Origin: an uncultured Verrucomicrobiales bacterium
GTDB lineage: Bacteria; Verrucomicrobiota; Verrucomicrobiia; Verrucomicrobiales; Akkermansiaceae
DNA: 59,660 bases
Reading direction: 5' to 3'
Assembly (NCBI GenBank): GCA_937951675.1
Contig: CALFBI010000012.1
Coordinates: 1 to 59,660 of the forward strand
The position numbers were made by a program, and so were the translations under genes. Shown in pieces: positions 16,274 to 24,487 of this stretch. The first letter of the stretch is position 1, and every line of letters begins with the position of its first letter. The notes under the pieces were generated by a model. That model saw only the letters and a program-made list of their open reading frames with translations, was not told where the DNA came from and made no database searches.

Positions 16274-19200
16274 ATGGAAATCACCAAGCGTTTACTTAAT
16301 GATCTCGCCGGCTGGAAGGCGATGAAAGAAGCTCGTCGGATGCATGAGGCTGGCCTGGTTTTGCAGGCCGAAGCCAAGCAGGAAGGCGTGTATCGAGGGT
16401 TAGTGCAAGTGGGCAATAAGCAGCTTGGGGCAGGATTACAGATTATTTCAAAGACGGAGGCTATTCCGGTCTGTTCGTGTCCAGCATTTCGTCGAGAGGG
16501 TTTCATTTGCCCTCATTCACTCGCTGTCGTTCTAGAAGTTATGGAGCCTAAGAAGCCGGTTCTGGCGGCAGAGATTTCGCCTGAGAAAGAGGTGAGTCAA
16601 GCTGAAGGGGTAAATGAGCAATGGTTTAGGGTTTCTCTGCCTCCTACTTTTCCAATGACTTTTTTGGAGCGAGGTGGGGTTGTGGAAGTCGAGGTTGTCG
16701 ATTCGATTCCAGAGGAATGGGGGCGGAGTGTGCTTTTTCCTCGTGCGTCTTGGCCTGAGTGGTTGTCGCAGTCCGGATACCTTCAGGTTGGTGTCGAGCA
16801 GGTGTCGGCTTTTCTGAGTGCTCTTATTGACTCTCCTTTCGTTCAGCGCAAAGGGAGAGGTGGAGAGCTCCTTCCTTGTCGGTTGACTGACCGGCCTTTG
16901 TGTCTGGCTTTGGATGTAGTGAGAAAAGGGGAGTTTTTGATGTTGTCGCTTTTGGATCCGCCAGCTTTGGCGGTGATTCGGGCAAAAGAGGGGCTTTGGC
17001 TGTGGAATCATGAAGAGTCCCTCCTGATGCGAGCTCCTGTTGGAAAAGGAGTGTCTCCTGATTTAATGGTATCATTGTTCGAGGGGGAGCCATGTCAGAT
17101 TTCAGTTCGAGATTTTTTGCGCCACAGTAGCAGTTGGTCAGAGGGGTTCGAGCTTGGGCCTGTAGAGGTTATGGATGCTCTTGTCGGGAGCGAAATTTCA
17201 CCGGTGATGAAGGCTCAAGTAGCTGGCTCAAGCAGGGATTTGAAACTCAATCTCAGCGCTCAATATGGAGAGTTGGAGCTTGAGATTGCGGCCCAGGCAA
17301 CCGAAGAAATTTTAGAAGTGATGGAGGGGCAATACTGTCGTCGCCAGCCGGTTCTTGAGCAAGAGGCTGCACAAGTTCTTTTGAGGGAAGGTTGGCAGTG
17401 GGCTGGTGGGGCGCAATTTCAAATAGAGGGGGCTGACGAGGTGCTTCATGCCCTTGCTTACACGATTCCTCAGCTCGAGTCGCTGGGTTGGAAAATCGAA
17501 GAAGAGAAGAAGCTTACGGCGCGACGAGGGCAGCTCGTAACGCTTGACCCTCAGCTCGAGATTTCGGGCTCAGGTGAAGACTGGTTGGAGTTCGACCTTC
17601 AGTTCCAAATGGGAGGAGGAAAATCGATCCCGAAAGCAGATATAGATAAGATTCTGAGGTCAGGAAAGTCTTCAGTGCCGACTCAGTCAGGGAAAACGGC
17701 AGTTATTCCCAAAGAACAAATTTCTTATCTGAAGGAGACGATTTACGATCTTGATGCTCAGCAACAAAACGGAAAATTTCACCTCCGTGGTCCGGGTTGT
17801 TTTCACTTGATTGAAATGAGTAAAAATACCACTGAATTAGCTAATAATAAGTTTCTTAAACAAGAATATAAGTTAAGTCAATTTCACGCATTTAAAACAT
17901 TTGATTCAATCCTTCGTTTATACCAAAAAGAAGGGCTTTTATGGATGAGAACAAAATGTGAACAACTTGGGGGTATCTTGCTCGCAGATGATATGGGGCT
18001 CGGGAAAACACTCCAAGCCCTACTCCTTTCTTCTTGGCTACAGCAAGACCATCCTGGTCGCCCTGTATTAGTGGTTTGTCCTAGTTCGCTTGTGGGAAAC
18101 TGGTCACGGGAAATAGCTCGTTGGTTACCTGAGGTTCAAGCTGTCGAAATGAGAGGTAAGGGCCGGCATGAGCGTTGGGGGGAGCTTTCATGTGAGTGTC
18201 TGATCATCACTTCCTATGCGCTTCTCCACCGTGATCTTGAGCGTTATCAGGAGTTATCTCCTTTGGCGGTGATTTTGGACGAAGCTAGCTTGATTCGAAA
18301 CCCGGATTCTCAGATGGCGAAGGCTTGTCATGCGCTCAATGCAGATTACCGGGTCGCTCTTACCGGAACACCTGTGGAGAATAGTGTGCGAGATTTGTGG
18401 TCTCTTTTTGAGTTTCTTAGCCCAGGCTATTTGGGGGCGAAGAAGGAATTTCAAGATCGTTTTGAAAAAGAGATTCAGGCGCAAAACCAGGTAAAGATGC
18501 GCCTCCTTCGAGATAGGACTCGTCCTTTTCTTCTCCGTCGAACAAAGGAGCAGGTCACTCCGGAGCTACCGAGGAAGCTGGAGGTTGTGGAATATTGTGA
18601 TCTGACCGATGAGCAGTCGGCTTTATATCGTGGGATTATGACTCAAGGGCAAGAGAAGATCGCGCAGGCTGGCGAGAAGCAGGGAAATGGGGCGGCTCAT
18701 ATGGCAATGTTGACCACTCTTTTGCGCCTTCGCCAAAGTTGTTGTGACTTACGTCTTCTTCCTCAGGTGAGCCCTGAGACGAAGTCAGCAAAGCTCACTA
18801 GGTTGATGGAGTTGATTGAGCAAGGAGTGCCGGCTGGGCGACGTTTTCTTGTTTTTAGTCAATTTGCCTCCATGTTACGCCTGATTGCAGAAGCGTTGAC
18901 TGAAGCTGGGTATGATTATTGTCATCTCGATGGCTCGACGAGTGACCGTGACGCGCAGGTGACTCGGTTCCAGGTGCCAGATGGGCCGCCGGTGTTTCTC
19001 ATTAGCCTTAAGGCTGGTGGCTATGGGTTAACTTTGACGGAAGCTGATACAGTGATTCATTTTGATCCTTGGTGGAACCCTGCCGTGGAAGCTCAGGCGA
19101 CAGATCGAGCGTATCGGATTGGGCAAACTCGCCCTGTGACTGTTTATAAAATGATTGCAACCGGCACTGTTGAAGAGAAAGTGCTGCGTCTTCAGCAGCG

Positions 19201-19291
19201 GAAGAAGGGGGTTCTTGATCAGGCGATTTCTGACGATCAGTCACTTATGCAAGGATTAAGCTCTGAAGAGGTCCAAGGTATTCTCAATTAA
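16274..19291 (+). CDS. SWIM zinc finger-SNF2 family helicase
   Basis: The ATG at 16274 gives 1005 residues; the frame is open upstream but overlaps parA. A SWIM zinc finger lies at about residues 66-82 (VCSCPAFRREGFICPHSL, C-x-C-xn-C-x-H). A poorly conserved middle follows, then a SNF2 ATPase: motif I LADDMGLGKTLQALLLSSWL, motif II in VILDEASLIRNPDSQ (DEAS in place of the usual DEAQ/DEAH), motif III TGTPVENSVRDLWSLFEFL, and the C-terminal lobe with LVFSQFASMLRLIAE, KAGGYGLTLTEADTVIHFDP and ATDRAYRIGQTRPV. Such proteins are DNA translocases thought to remodel protein-DNA or polymerase complexes, like RapA/HepA. A single gene. Confidence 0.92.
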   Translation: MEITKRLLNDLAGWKAMKEARRMHEAGLVLQAEAKQEGVYRGLVQVGNKQLGAGLQIISKTEAIPVCSCPAFRREGFICPHSLAVVLEVMEPKKPVLAAEISPEKEVSQAEGVNEQWFRVSLPPTFPMTFLERGGVVEVEVVDSIPEEWGRSVLFPRASWPEWLSQSGYLQVGVEQVSAFLSALIDSPFVQRKGRGGELLPCRLTDRPLCLALDVVRKGEFLMLSLLDPPALAVIRAKEGLWLWNHEESLLMRAPVGKGVSPDLMVSLFEGEPCQISVRDFLRHSSSWSEGFELGPVEVMDALVGSEISPVMKAQVAGSSRDLKLNLSAQYGELELEIAAQATEEILEVMEGQYCRRQPVLEQEAAQVLLREGWQWAGGAQFQIEGADEVLHALAYTIPQLESLGWKIEEEKKLTARRGQLVTLDPQLEISGSGEDWLEFDLQFQMGGGKSIPKADIDKILRSGKSSVPTQSGKTAVIPKEQISYLKETIYDLDAQQQNGKFHLRGPGCFHLIEMSKNTTELANNKFLKQEYKLSQFHAFKTFDSILRLYQKEGLLWMRTKCEQLGGILLADDMGLGKTLQALLLSSWLQQDHPGRPVLVVCPSSLVGNWSREIARWLPEVQAVEMRGKGRHERWGELSCECLIITSYALLHRDLERYQELSPLAVILDEASLIRNPDSQMAKACHALNADYRVALTGTPVENSVRDLWSLFEFLSPGYLGAKKEFQDRFEKEIQAQNQVKMRLLRDRTRPFLLRRTKEQVTPELPRKLEVVEYCDLTDEQSALYRGIMTQGQEKIAQAGEKQGNGAAHMAMLTTLLRLRQSCCDLRLLPQVSPETKSAKLTRLMELIEQGVPAGRRFLVFSQFASMLRLIAEALTEAGYDYCHLDGSTSDRDAQVTRFQVPDGPPVFLISLKAGGYGLTLTEADTVIHFDPWWNPAVEAQATDRAYRIGQTRPVTVYKMIATGTVEEKVLRLQQRKKGVLDQAISDDQSLMQGLSSEEVQGILN

Positions 19292-19448
19292 GACGCTATA
19301 GTTTATTTGATGATATGAAGCCTCGGGTTCATAAGTGGCATCATTAGCTAATGAATGAAAGCTATAAGTAATGATGTTAAAAAGTCATTGATTACGATTG
19401 TTTTTCTTTAATTTGAAAATAAACTGTAATAGTTATAGGTGAAGAGTG

Positions 19449-19464
19449 AGTTGGAGCGACAACT
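19449..19464. promoter_or_regulatory. small inverted repeat before the GntR-LacI gene
   Basis: AGTTG GAGCGA CAACT is a 5-base inverted repeat centred about 35 bases upstream of the regulator start, the usual place for an autoregulatory operator. The surrounding 19292-19489 gap is AT-rich and otherwise shows no clear feature. The repeat is short, so chance is a real possibility. Confidence 0.2.
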
Positions 19465-19489
19465 TGAATAGATTTCAATAAAACATCAA

Positions 19490-20587
19490 ATGAGTGACTC
19501 ATTGAAATGGAATACCCCCCGGGGGCGAAGTGCTGATATTTGTTCTCAAATAGTAAGGCACCTTAAAGTTCGTATTGAATCGGGAGAGTTGCATGGGCGG
19601 CTTCCTGGAGTTCATCGTCTAGGAGAAGAGCTGGGGGTTGATTTTAGAACCGTCAATAGCGCTTTTGATCGTTTAGTTGAAGAAGGGTATCTTTATCGGC
19701 GACCAAAATCAGGAACTTACGTGCGCCTTAATCGTCGTCCTCGTCGTTCTACGGTAACTGCTATTTTACATTCTGGGGCCGAGGCACCACTCCATGCACG
19801 ATTAATTAATGGGATGCAGCAAGAAGCCATTAAGCTCAAGCAGACCTTGATTCTTGAAAAGCATCAAGGGAATGGGCCTCGGATGTTAAGTATTGTGAAA
19901 AAAATCGTGGAGAGTGAATCTTCAGACGGCATTATTTTATGGTATTCGTCTGTAGATGAACATTTATCGGAAGTCATTGAGTATACAAAAGACCGGGGAA
20001 TCCCGATTGTTTTTGTTCCTTATATGGTTGATGACTCTGCATTTGATACGATGCATGTTGTGGGAATTGATCTTTCTCCGAAGGATGTCAATGTGACTCA
20101 GCACTTGATCGATGAAGGGCATGAGAAGATCGCTTTCGTGGGAGAAACAACTTCAGAAGCTCAGAATTATACCCATCGGAGGTATGCGTTTTATAAAGAG
20201 ACGATGGAAAAGGCTGATTTAGAGCCAGAACCATTGATGTATATTAAAGAGTTTGTCGAGCAACCTGAGCGAAGGTTACCTCAGAGCACGATTAATCAAA
20301 TTAAAGGGGTGACAGCTCTTGTTTGTGCGACAGATCGTATTTCTTACTATATTTTTAGAGAATGTTCTCGAGCGGGTTTGACTGTGCCGGGTGATCTTGC
20401 TCTTGCCGCTTATGATAACATTGATTATTCAATGTTATTAGATATTACTTCGGTTGACATGAGTTATGATCAAGCGGGGAGGGAAGGGATGGGCATGATT
20501 GTTAATATCGTTGATAATGATATTAAAGAGCCGCAGAAGATGCAAATCCCCGCTCGCTTGGTAGTTCGCGGGAGTAGTAGTAAATAA
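19490..20587 (+). CDS. GntR-LacI fusion transcriptional regulator
   Basis: The 365-residue product has an N-terminal GntR winged helix (residues about 13-85: IVRHLKVRIESGELHGRLPG, LGVDFRTVNSAFDRLVEEGY, RRPKSGTYV). It is joined to a LacI-type periplasmic-binding-like sensor, with STVTAILHSGAEAPLHARLI, HLIDEGHEKIAFVGET, GVTALVCATDRISYYIF, and a C-terminal QIPARLVVRGSS. This architecture is common in Verrucomicrobia and Lentisphaerae and usually controls sugar-use genes through a sugar effector. Here no sugar genes are adjacent. The HD-domain gene starts 18 bases downstream and might be read through. Confidence 0.9.
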   Translation: MSDSLKWNTPRGRSADICSQIVRHLKVRIESGELHGRLPGVHRLGEELGVDFRTVNSAFDRLVEEGYLYRRPKSGTYVRLNRRPRRSTVTAILHSGAEAPLHARLINGMQQEAIKLKQTLILEKHQGNGPRMLSIVKKIVESESSDGIILWYSSVDEHLSEVIEYTKDRGIPIVFVPYMVDDSAFDTMHVVGIDLSPKDVNVTQHLIDEGHEKIAFVGETTSEAQNYTHRRYAFYKETMEKADLEPEPLMYIKEFVEQPERRLPQSTINQIKGVTALVCATDRISYYIFRECSRAGLTVPGDLALAAYDNIDYSMLLDITSVDMSYDQAGREGMGMIVNIVDNDIKEPQKMQIPARLVVRGSSSK

Positions 20588-20605
20588 GAAAGAGATCCAT
20601 CTTAT

Positions 20606-22222
20606 TTGTATCCAGAAAAGCAAAAATTAAACTTTAAACATTTGAATTTTATCGATCATTTAAGGAGATGGCGTCTCGTGCAAAAGGGGATGTCGTCTGG
20701 GAGGAAGCGTAAAAAGCAACATGAATCTGCTTTTTTGAATTTCATCGGACGGAGTTATGTTGCTCGGTTACTCATCTATCTTATTTTCTTTTTTATCGCG
20801 GCATTACTTGTCCAGGTGACGATGAATGCTTATGAGGCGCAAAGTGAGTTAGACTTCATGAGGTGGTATTACTTGATTGGCTTTTTTGCGATCACCATTG
20901 TGGGGAGTGAAGTCGCGGTATTTCGCCGAAGTCCATCGAACGGGGTGATTGTCATGTTGCTTGGAGGAGTGTTATTGCAAGCTGGTTTTTTGTTTGCGGC
21001 AACGCGGTTAGTGAAATTGAATTATGTTCAAGAAGAGTATCACTATTTTATTGTTCCTTATGCTCTGATTCCCGTTGTGACGACGGTGTTATTAGGGAAA
21101 AAGTCGGGTTACTTTGCGGCCATTATTTCAGGTTTGTTATGCTCCCTTCAGGTGCCTGACCTTTTGATGATGTCGATGCTATTTCTGACGTCTGTTGTAG
21201 GGGTTTTAAGTGTCACAGTGTCTGATACGATCCGGAAGCGTTCACAACTCGTGCGCAATGGTCTTTTCTTAGGGGTTTTGTCATTACTCGCTCTTTGGGC
21301 AATGGGTTTTTTCGAGATCCTGTTGATGGAGCATTTTCAGTGGTCTCAGCTATTGTGGCAGGTTGTCACAGTGATTGGAGTAGGGGCCGTTTCAGGAATG
21401 GTTGCAGCTTCTTTAACTCCTACCTTGGAGTCTTTGACAAATATAACGACACCGGCAACTTGGTTAGAGCTTACGGATTTAAATCACCGTCTTTTACGAA
21501 GGATGCAGCTTGAGGCACCCGGAACCTTTCATCATAGTCTGGTCGTTGCGGCTTTATCGGAGTCCGCAGCGTTAGAGATAGGTGAGTTGGGTGAAAAAGC
21601 TCGGGTATGCTCGTATTTTCATGATATAGGAAAACTTAAGAAACCAGAATATTTTATTGAAAACCAAGGAGGGAGAAATCCTCATGACCACCTTACCCCT
21701 ACAATGAGCGCTTTGATTTTAATCGCTCATGTTAAGGACGGAGTTGATATGGCCATCAAGCACAAGCTTAACCGGGATATTATCAAGGTCATCGAAGAGC
21801 ATCATGGCGATACTTTGGCGTATTATTTTTACCGGAAGGCGCTCAAACAAAAAGAAGAGTCTGAAAAAGAAGCGCTTGATGATGATGTTGAAGTCAATCG
21901 TTCAAATTTTCAATACCCAGGGCCACGGCCGACTTCGAAGATTAGTGGGATTATTTCATTGGCTGATGCCGTAGAAGGGGCTTCTCGAACTTTACAAAAA
22001 GTGACCCCTAAGAGTGTTAAGCAACTAGTGAATGAAATTGTTACAAGTAGGATCAAAGAAGGTCAGTTAGACTGTTGTGAGTTGAGTTTTGAAGAATTAT
22101 CTAAGGTGAAAGAATCATTTGCGAAAACACTTCGGAGCATGCTGCATCAAAGAGTGGACTACCCAAAAGAGGAAAATCATTCCCCCAAGGAGCCTGAGAC
22201 AAAACCTTTGAAAGAAGTTTAA
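20606..22222 (+). CDS. 7TM-HD family membrane phosphodiesterase, PgpH-like, short form
   Basis: The 538-residue product has about seven hydrophobic segments in residues 45-260 (for example LLIYLIFFFIAALLVQVT and LLALWAMGFFEILLM). A C-terminal HD domain follows: GTFHHSLVVAALSESAALEI, VCSYFHDIGKLKKPEYF (HD pair), and EEHHGDTLAYYFYRKA. This is the 7TM-HD arrangement of PgpH, which hydrolyses cyclic di-AMP. Unlike classical PgpH it lacks the large extracellular N-terminal domain. The start codon is uncertain: TTG at 20606, with an internal ATG (MSSGRKRKK) possible. ybeY follows 12 bases downstream, the same pairing seen in Firmicutes and many other bacteria, which supports the assignment. Confidence 0.88.
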   Translation: MYPEKQKLNFKHLNFIDHLRRWRLVQKGMSSGRKRKKQHESAFLNFIGRSYVARLLIYLIFFFIAALLVQVTMNAYEAQSELDFMRWYYLIGFFAITIVGSEVAVFRRSPSNGVIVMLLGGVLLQAGFLFAATRLVKLNYVQEEYHYFIVPYALIPVVTTVLLGKKSGYFAAIISGLLCSLQVPDLLMMSMLFLTSVVGVLSVTVSDTIRKRSQLVRNGLFLGVLSLLALWAMGFFEILLMEHFQWSQLLWQVVTVIGVGAVSGMVAASLTPTLESLTNITTPATWLELTDLNHRLLRRMQLEAPGTFHHSLVVAALSESAALEIGELGEKARVCSYFHDIGKLKKPEYFIENQGGRNPHDHLTPTMSALILIAHVKDGVDMAIKHKLNRDIIKVIEEHHGDTLAYYFYRKALKQKEESEKEALDDDVEVNRSNFQYPGPRPTSKISGIISLADAVEGASRTLQKVTPKSVKQLVNEIVTSRIKEGQLDCCELSFEELSKVKESFAKTLRSMLHQRVDYPKEENHSPKEPETKPLKEV

Positions 22223-22234
22223 TACAGAGGAAGA

Positions 22235-22666
22235 ATGGTCGAAATTTATAATCACCAAGATCGGATGGTCTTGTCGGCCCGATTCCTTCAGGAAGTCACT
22301 TCTTTTTTGGAGTTAGAGATGCAAAAGCTCAAACAAGAAAGCGAAGGGCGCCCTCTCGTTCATATAGAGCTTCTTGAGGTGAATATTGTGGATGATTCTG
22401 CAATCACCCAAATTCATGCAGACTTTCTAGGGGACCCAACTCCCACCGACGTGATCACATTTGATCATGGAGAGATCTTTGTTAGTGTCGATACCGCTCA
22501 AAGAGTGTGCGATCAATATGGAAATAAATTCGAGACAGAGCTTCTGACTTACATGGTTCACGGAATGCTTCATTTAGCGGATTTTGATGATGTCACTCCT
22601 GGTCTCGCTGAGGCCATGCACCAAAAACAAGATGAGATTGTAAAAGGTTTTGAGCTCGGAGAGTGA
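22235..22666 (+). CDS. ybeY: endoribonuclease YbeY (rRNA maturation factor)
   Basis: The 143-residue product has the YbeY layout, with INIV-type strands (LLEVNIVDDSAITQIHADFL), TPTDVITFDHGEIFVSVDTA, and the metal site near residue 109, HGMLHLADFDD. YbeY is a zinc-dependent endoribonuclease in 16S rRNA maturation and ribosome quality control. In most members the motif is H-x3-H-x5-H. Here the third position is Asp, a variant I also recall from Bacteroidetes members. It lies directly downstream of the PgpH-like gene, as in many genomes. Confidence 0.9.
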   Translation: MVEIYNHQDRMVLSARFLQEVTSFLELEMQKLKQESEGRPLVHIELLEVNIVDDSAITQIHADFLGDPTPTDVITFDHGEIFVSVDTAQRVCDQYGNKFETELLTYMVHGMLHLADFDDVTPGLAEAMHQKQDEIVKGFELGE

Positions 22667-22691
22667 GAAATGCGTAAAATAAACATCTTTT

Positions 22692-22710
22692 TTGACAAGT
22701 CATGTTGACA
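22692..22710 (+). promoter_or_regulatory. direct repeat of TTGACAAG before the pilus/secretion operon
   Basis: TTGACAAG occurs at 22692-22699 and again at 22705-22712, so the repeat spacing is 13 bases. TTGACA is the sigma-70 -35 consensus, but no good -10 box lies at 17 bases from either copy. The nearest is TGATAA at 22733, 22 bases after the second copy. The region 22667-22784 also has a CAATAA T TTATTG palindrome. It probably holds the promoter of the downstream operon, possibly with a regulator site. Confidence 0.35.
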
Positions 22711-22784
22711 AGCTGAGAAGGGTTTCAGAGGGTGATAACTTCAATAATTTATTGTTGTAAACCAGCTATCACGATCCGAAATCC

Positions 22785-24458
22785 GTGTATTCAAACGAAG
22801 AATTTATCAGCCAAATACTTGTCGAAGGGGAACTCCTGACGGAAAGTGATGTGGAACTTGCTAAATCACAGCCTCTCGAAGGAAGTGTGATACAAGCCCT
22901 TATTTCATCAGGAAATGTTTCTGAGGAGCAGATCACTCAAACGATTGCAGCAAATGCTGCCGTTGACGCCATTGATCTTATTAGAACCGAAATCCCGGAA
23001 GAGGTTCTCGCCAAGGTCGAGCCAGAAGTGGCCAGGCGTTATCGTGTGATCCCTATTGCCGATGATGGAGTCTATCTTACTGTGGCCGTCGCAGATGCGC
23101 TTGATTTTGAGTTATTAGATACGCTTCCTCATGTTTTAGGAAGAGAGATTAATCTGGTGTGTGCGACGCCAACAGCAATCTCAACATATCTCCAACAATT
23201 TTACGCAGACGAGGCAGCGGCTGAATCAGCTGCAGATGTGTTTACAGTGATTGGGCAAGACGGAGAGGAATCTGTAGACCCTAATGATGCTCCGATTATC
23301 AAACTAGCGTCTAATATTCTTATTGAGGCCTTTAATATGGGGGCTAGTGATATTCATATTGAACCAATGGAAACGTCTCTCCGTATCAGATACCGCGTTG
23401 ACGGTAAGCTGATTGAGGCTGCGAATCATCCGAAGCGACTGTTGCCTGCTGTGATTGCTCGGTTTAAGGTGATGAGCTCGACGATGAGCATTGCTGAAAA
23501 ACGAATGCCTCAAGATGGCCGGATTCAGATGAGGATTGCAGGGAAAGAGGTGGATCTTCGGGTTTCCTCTGTTCCAAGTAATCATGGAGAGAGTTTAGTA
23601 ATGCGGATTTTGGATAAGTCGGCTTTATTATTGGGGCTGCCGCAATTAGGTTTCTTATCAGACGATCAAGCTACTTTCGAAAATTTAGTAACATTACCTG
23701 ATGGTATTATTTTAGTCACAGGTCCAACAGGTTCAGGTAAAACAACCACACTTTACGCCTGTTTGAATTACATTAACCGCCCCGATCGTAAAATTATTAC
23801 AGTCGAAGATCCGGTGGAATATGAAATGCCAGGAATTAACCAAGTGATGGTTAAGGCTGATATTGGGATGACCTTTAGTAATGCGCTTCGTGCAATGTTA
23901 CGGCAGGCCCCTAATGTCATCATGCTCGGAGAGATTCGAGATGAAGAGACTGCGAATATTGCGATTCAGGCTTCACTTACAGGTCATTTAGTATTTTCAA
24001 CACTTCATACAAATGATGCTCCGGGCACAGTGGCTCGATTGGCTGATATTGGAGTGAAGCGCTTTTTAATTGCTTCAGCGGTTCGCGCTATTATTGCTCA
24101 GCGATTAGTTCGTAAATTATGTTCGGAGTGTAAGGCTCCAGTTGAACTTAATGATCAAGAGATGCGAATGCTCAATATTGATCGAGCAAGAGCACTAGAC
24201 AGTCATATTTTAGGAGCACAAGGCTGTGACCGTTGCCGAGGTTCTGGCTATAAGGGCCGGATCGGTATTTTTGAAATTTTCAATGTTGATGATGAAGTAA
24301 GACATCTCATCAACCAAGATTTAACGACTCCACAGCTTCGGAAACGAGCTCGGGAGTTAGGGATGCGGACCATGCGTGAAGATGGAATCAGAAAGGTATT
24401 ATCTGGAATGACGTCTGCAGAAGAAGTCATCTCAGTTACGATGTCAGATGGTGATTAA
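22785..24458 (+). CDS. type II secretion / type IV pilus assembly ATPase (first of two)
   Basis: The 557-residue product is a GspE/PilB ATPase that powers pseudopilus or pilus assembly at the inner membrane. It has the N-terminal MshEN-type domain (residues 1-150), the Asp box, and DAPIIKLASNILIEAFNMGA followed by the SDIHIEP start of the N2 domain. The Walker A GPTGSGKTTTLYA lies near residue 312, the Walker B-like IMLGEIRDEETA near 380, then HLVFSTLHTNDAPGTVARL, and a Cys4 zinc site (CSEC near 446, CDRC near 481). The start is GTG. It is followed after 29 bases by a paralogue of equal length. Confidence 0.92.
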   Translation: MYSNEEFISQILVEGELLTESDVELAKSQPLEGSVIQALISSGNVSEEQITQTIAANAAVDAIDLIRTEIPEEVLAKVEPEVARRYRVIPIADDGVYLTVAVADALDFELLDTLPHVLGREINLVCATPTAISTYLQQFYADEAAAESAADVFTVIGQDGEESVDPNDAPIIKLASNILIEAFNMGASDIHIEPMETSLRIRYRVDGKLIEAANHPKRLLPAVIARFKVMSSTMSIAEKRMPQDGRIQMRIAGKEVDLRVSSVPSNHGESLVMRILDKSALLLGLPQLGFLSDDQATFENLVTLPDGIILVTGPTGSGKTTTLYACLNYINRPDRKIITVEDPVEYEMPGINQVMVKADIGMTFSNALRAMLRQAPNVIMLGEIRDEETANIAIQASLTGHLVFSTLHTNDAPGTVARLADIGVKRFLIASAVRAIIAQRLVRKLCSECKAPVELNDQEMRMLNIDRARALDSHILGAQGCDRCRGSGYKGRIGIFEIFNVDDEVRHLINQDLTTPQLRKRARELGMRTMREDGIRKVLSGMTSAEEVISVTMSDGD

Positions 24459-24487
24459 TAATCAGAAAACGAAGAGATTACGTAAAG

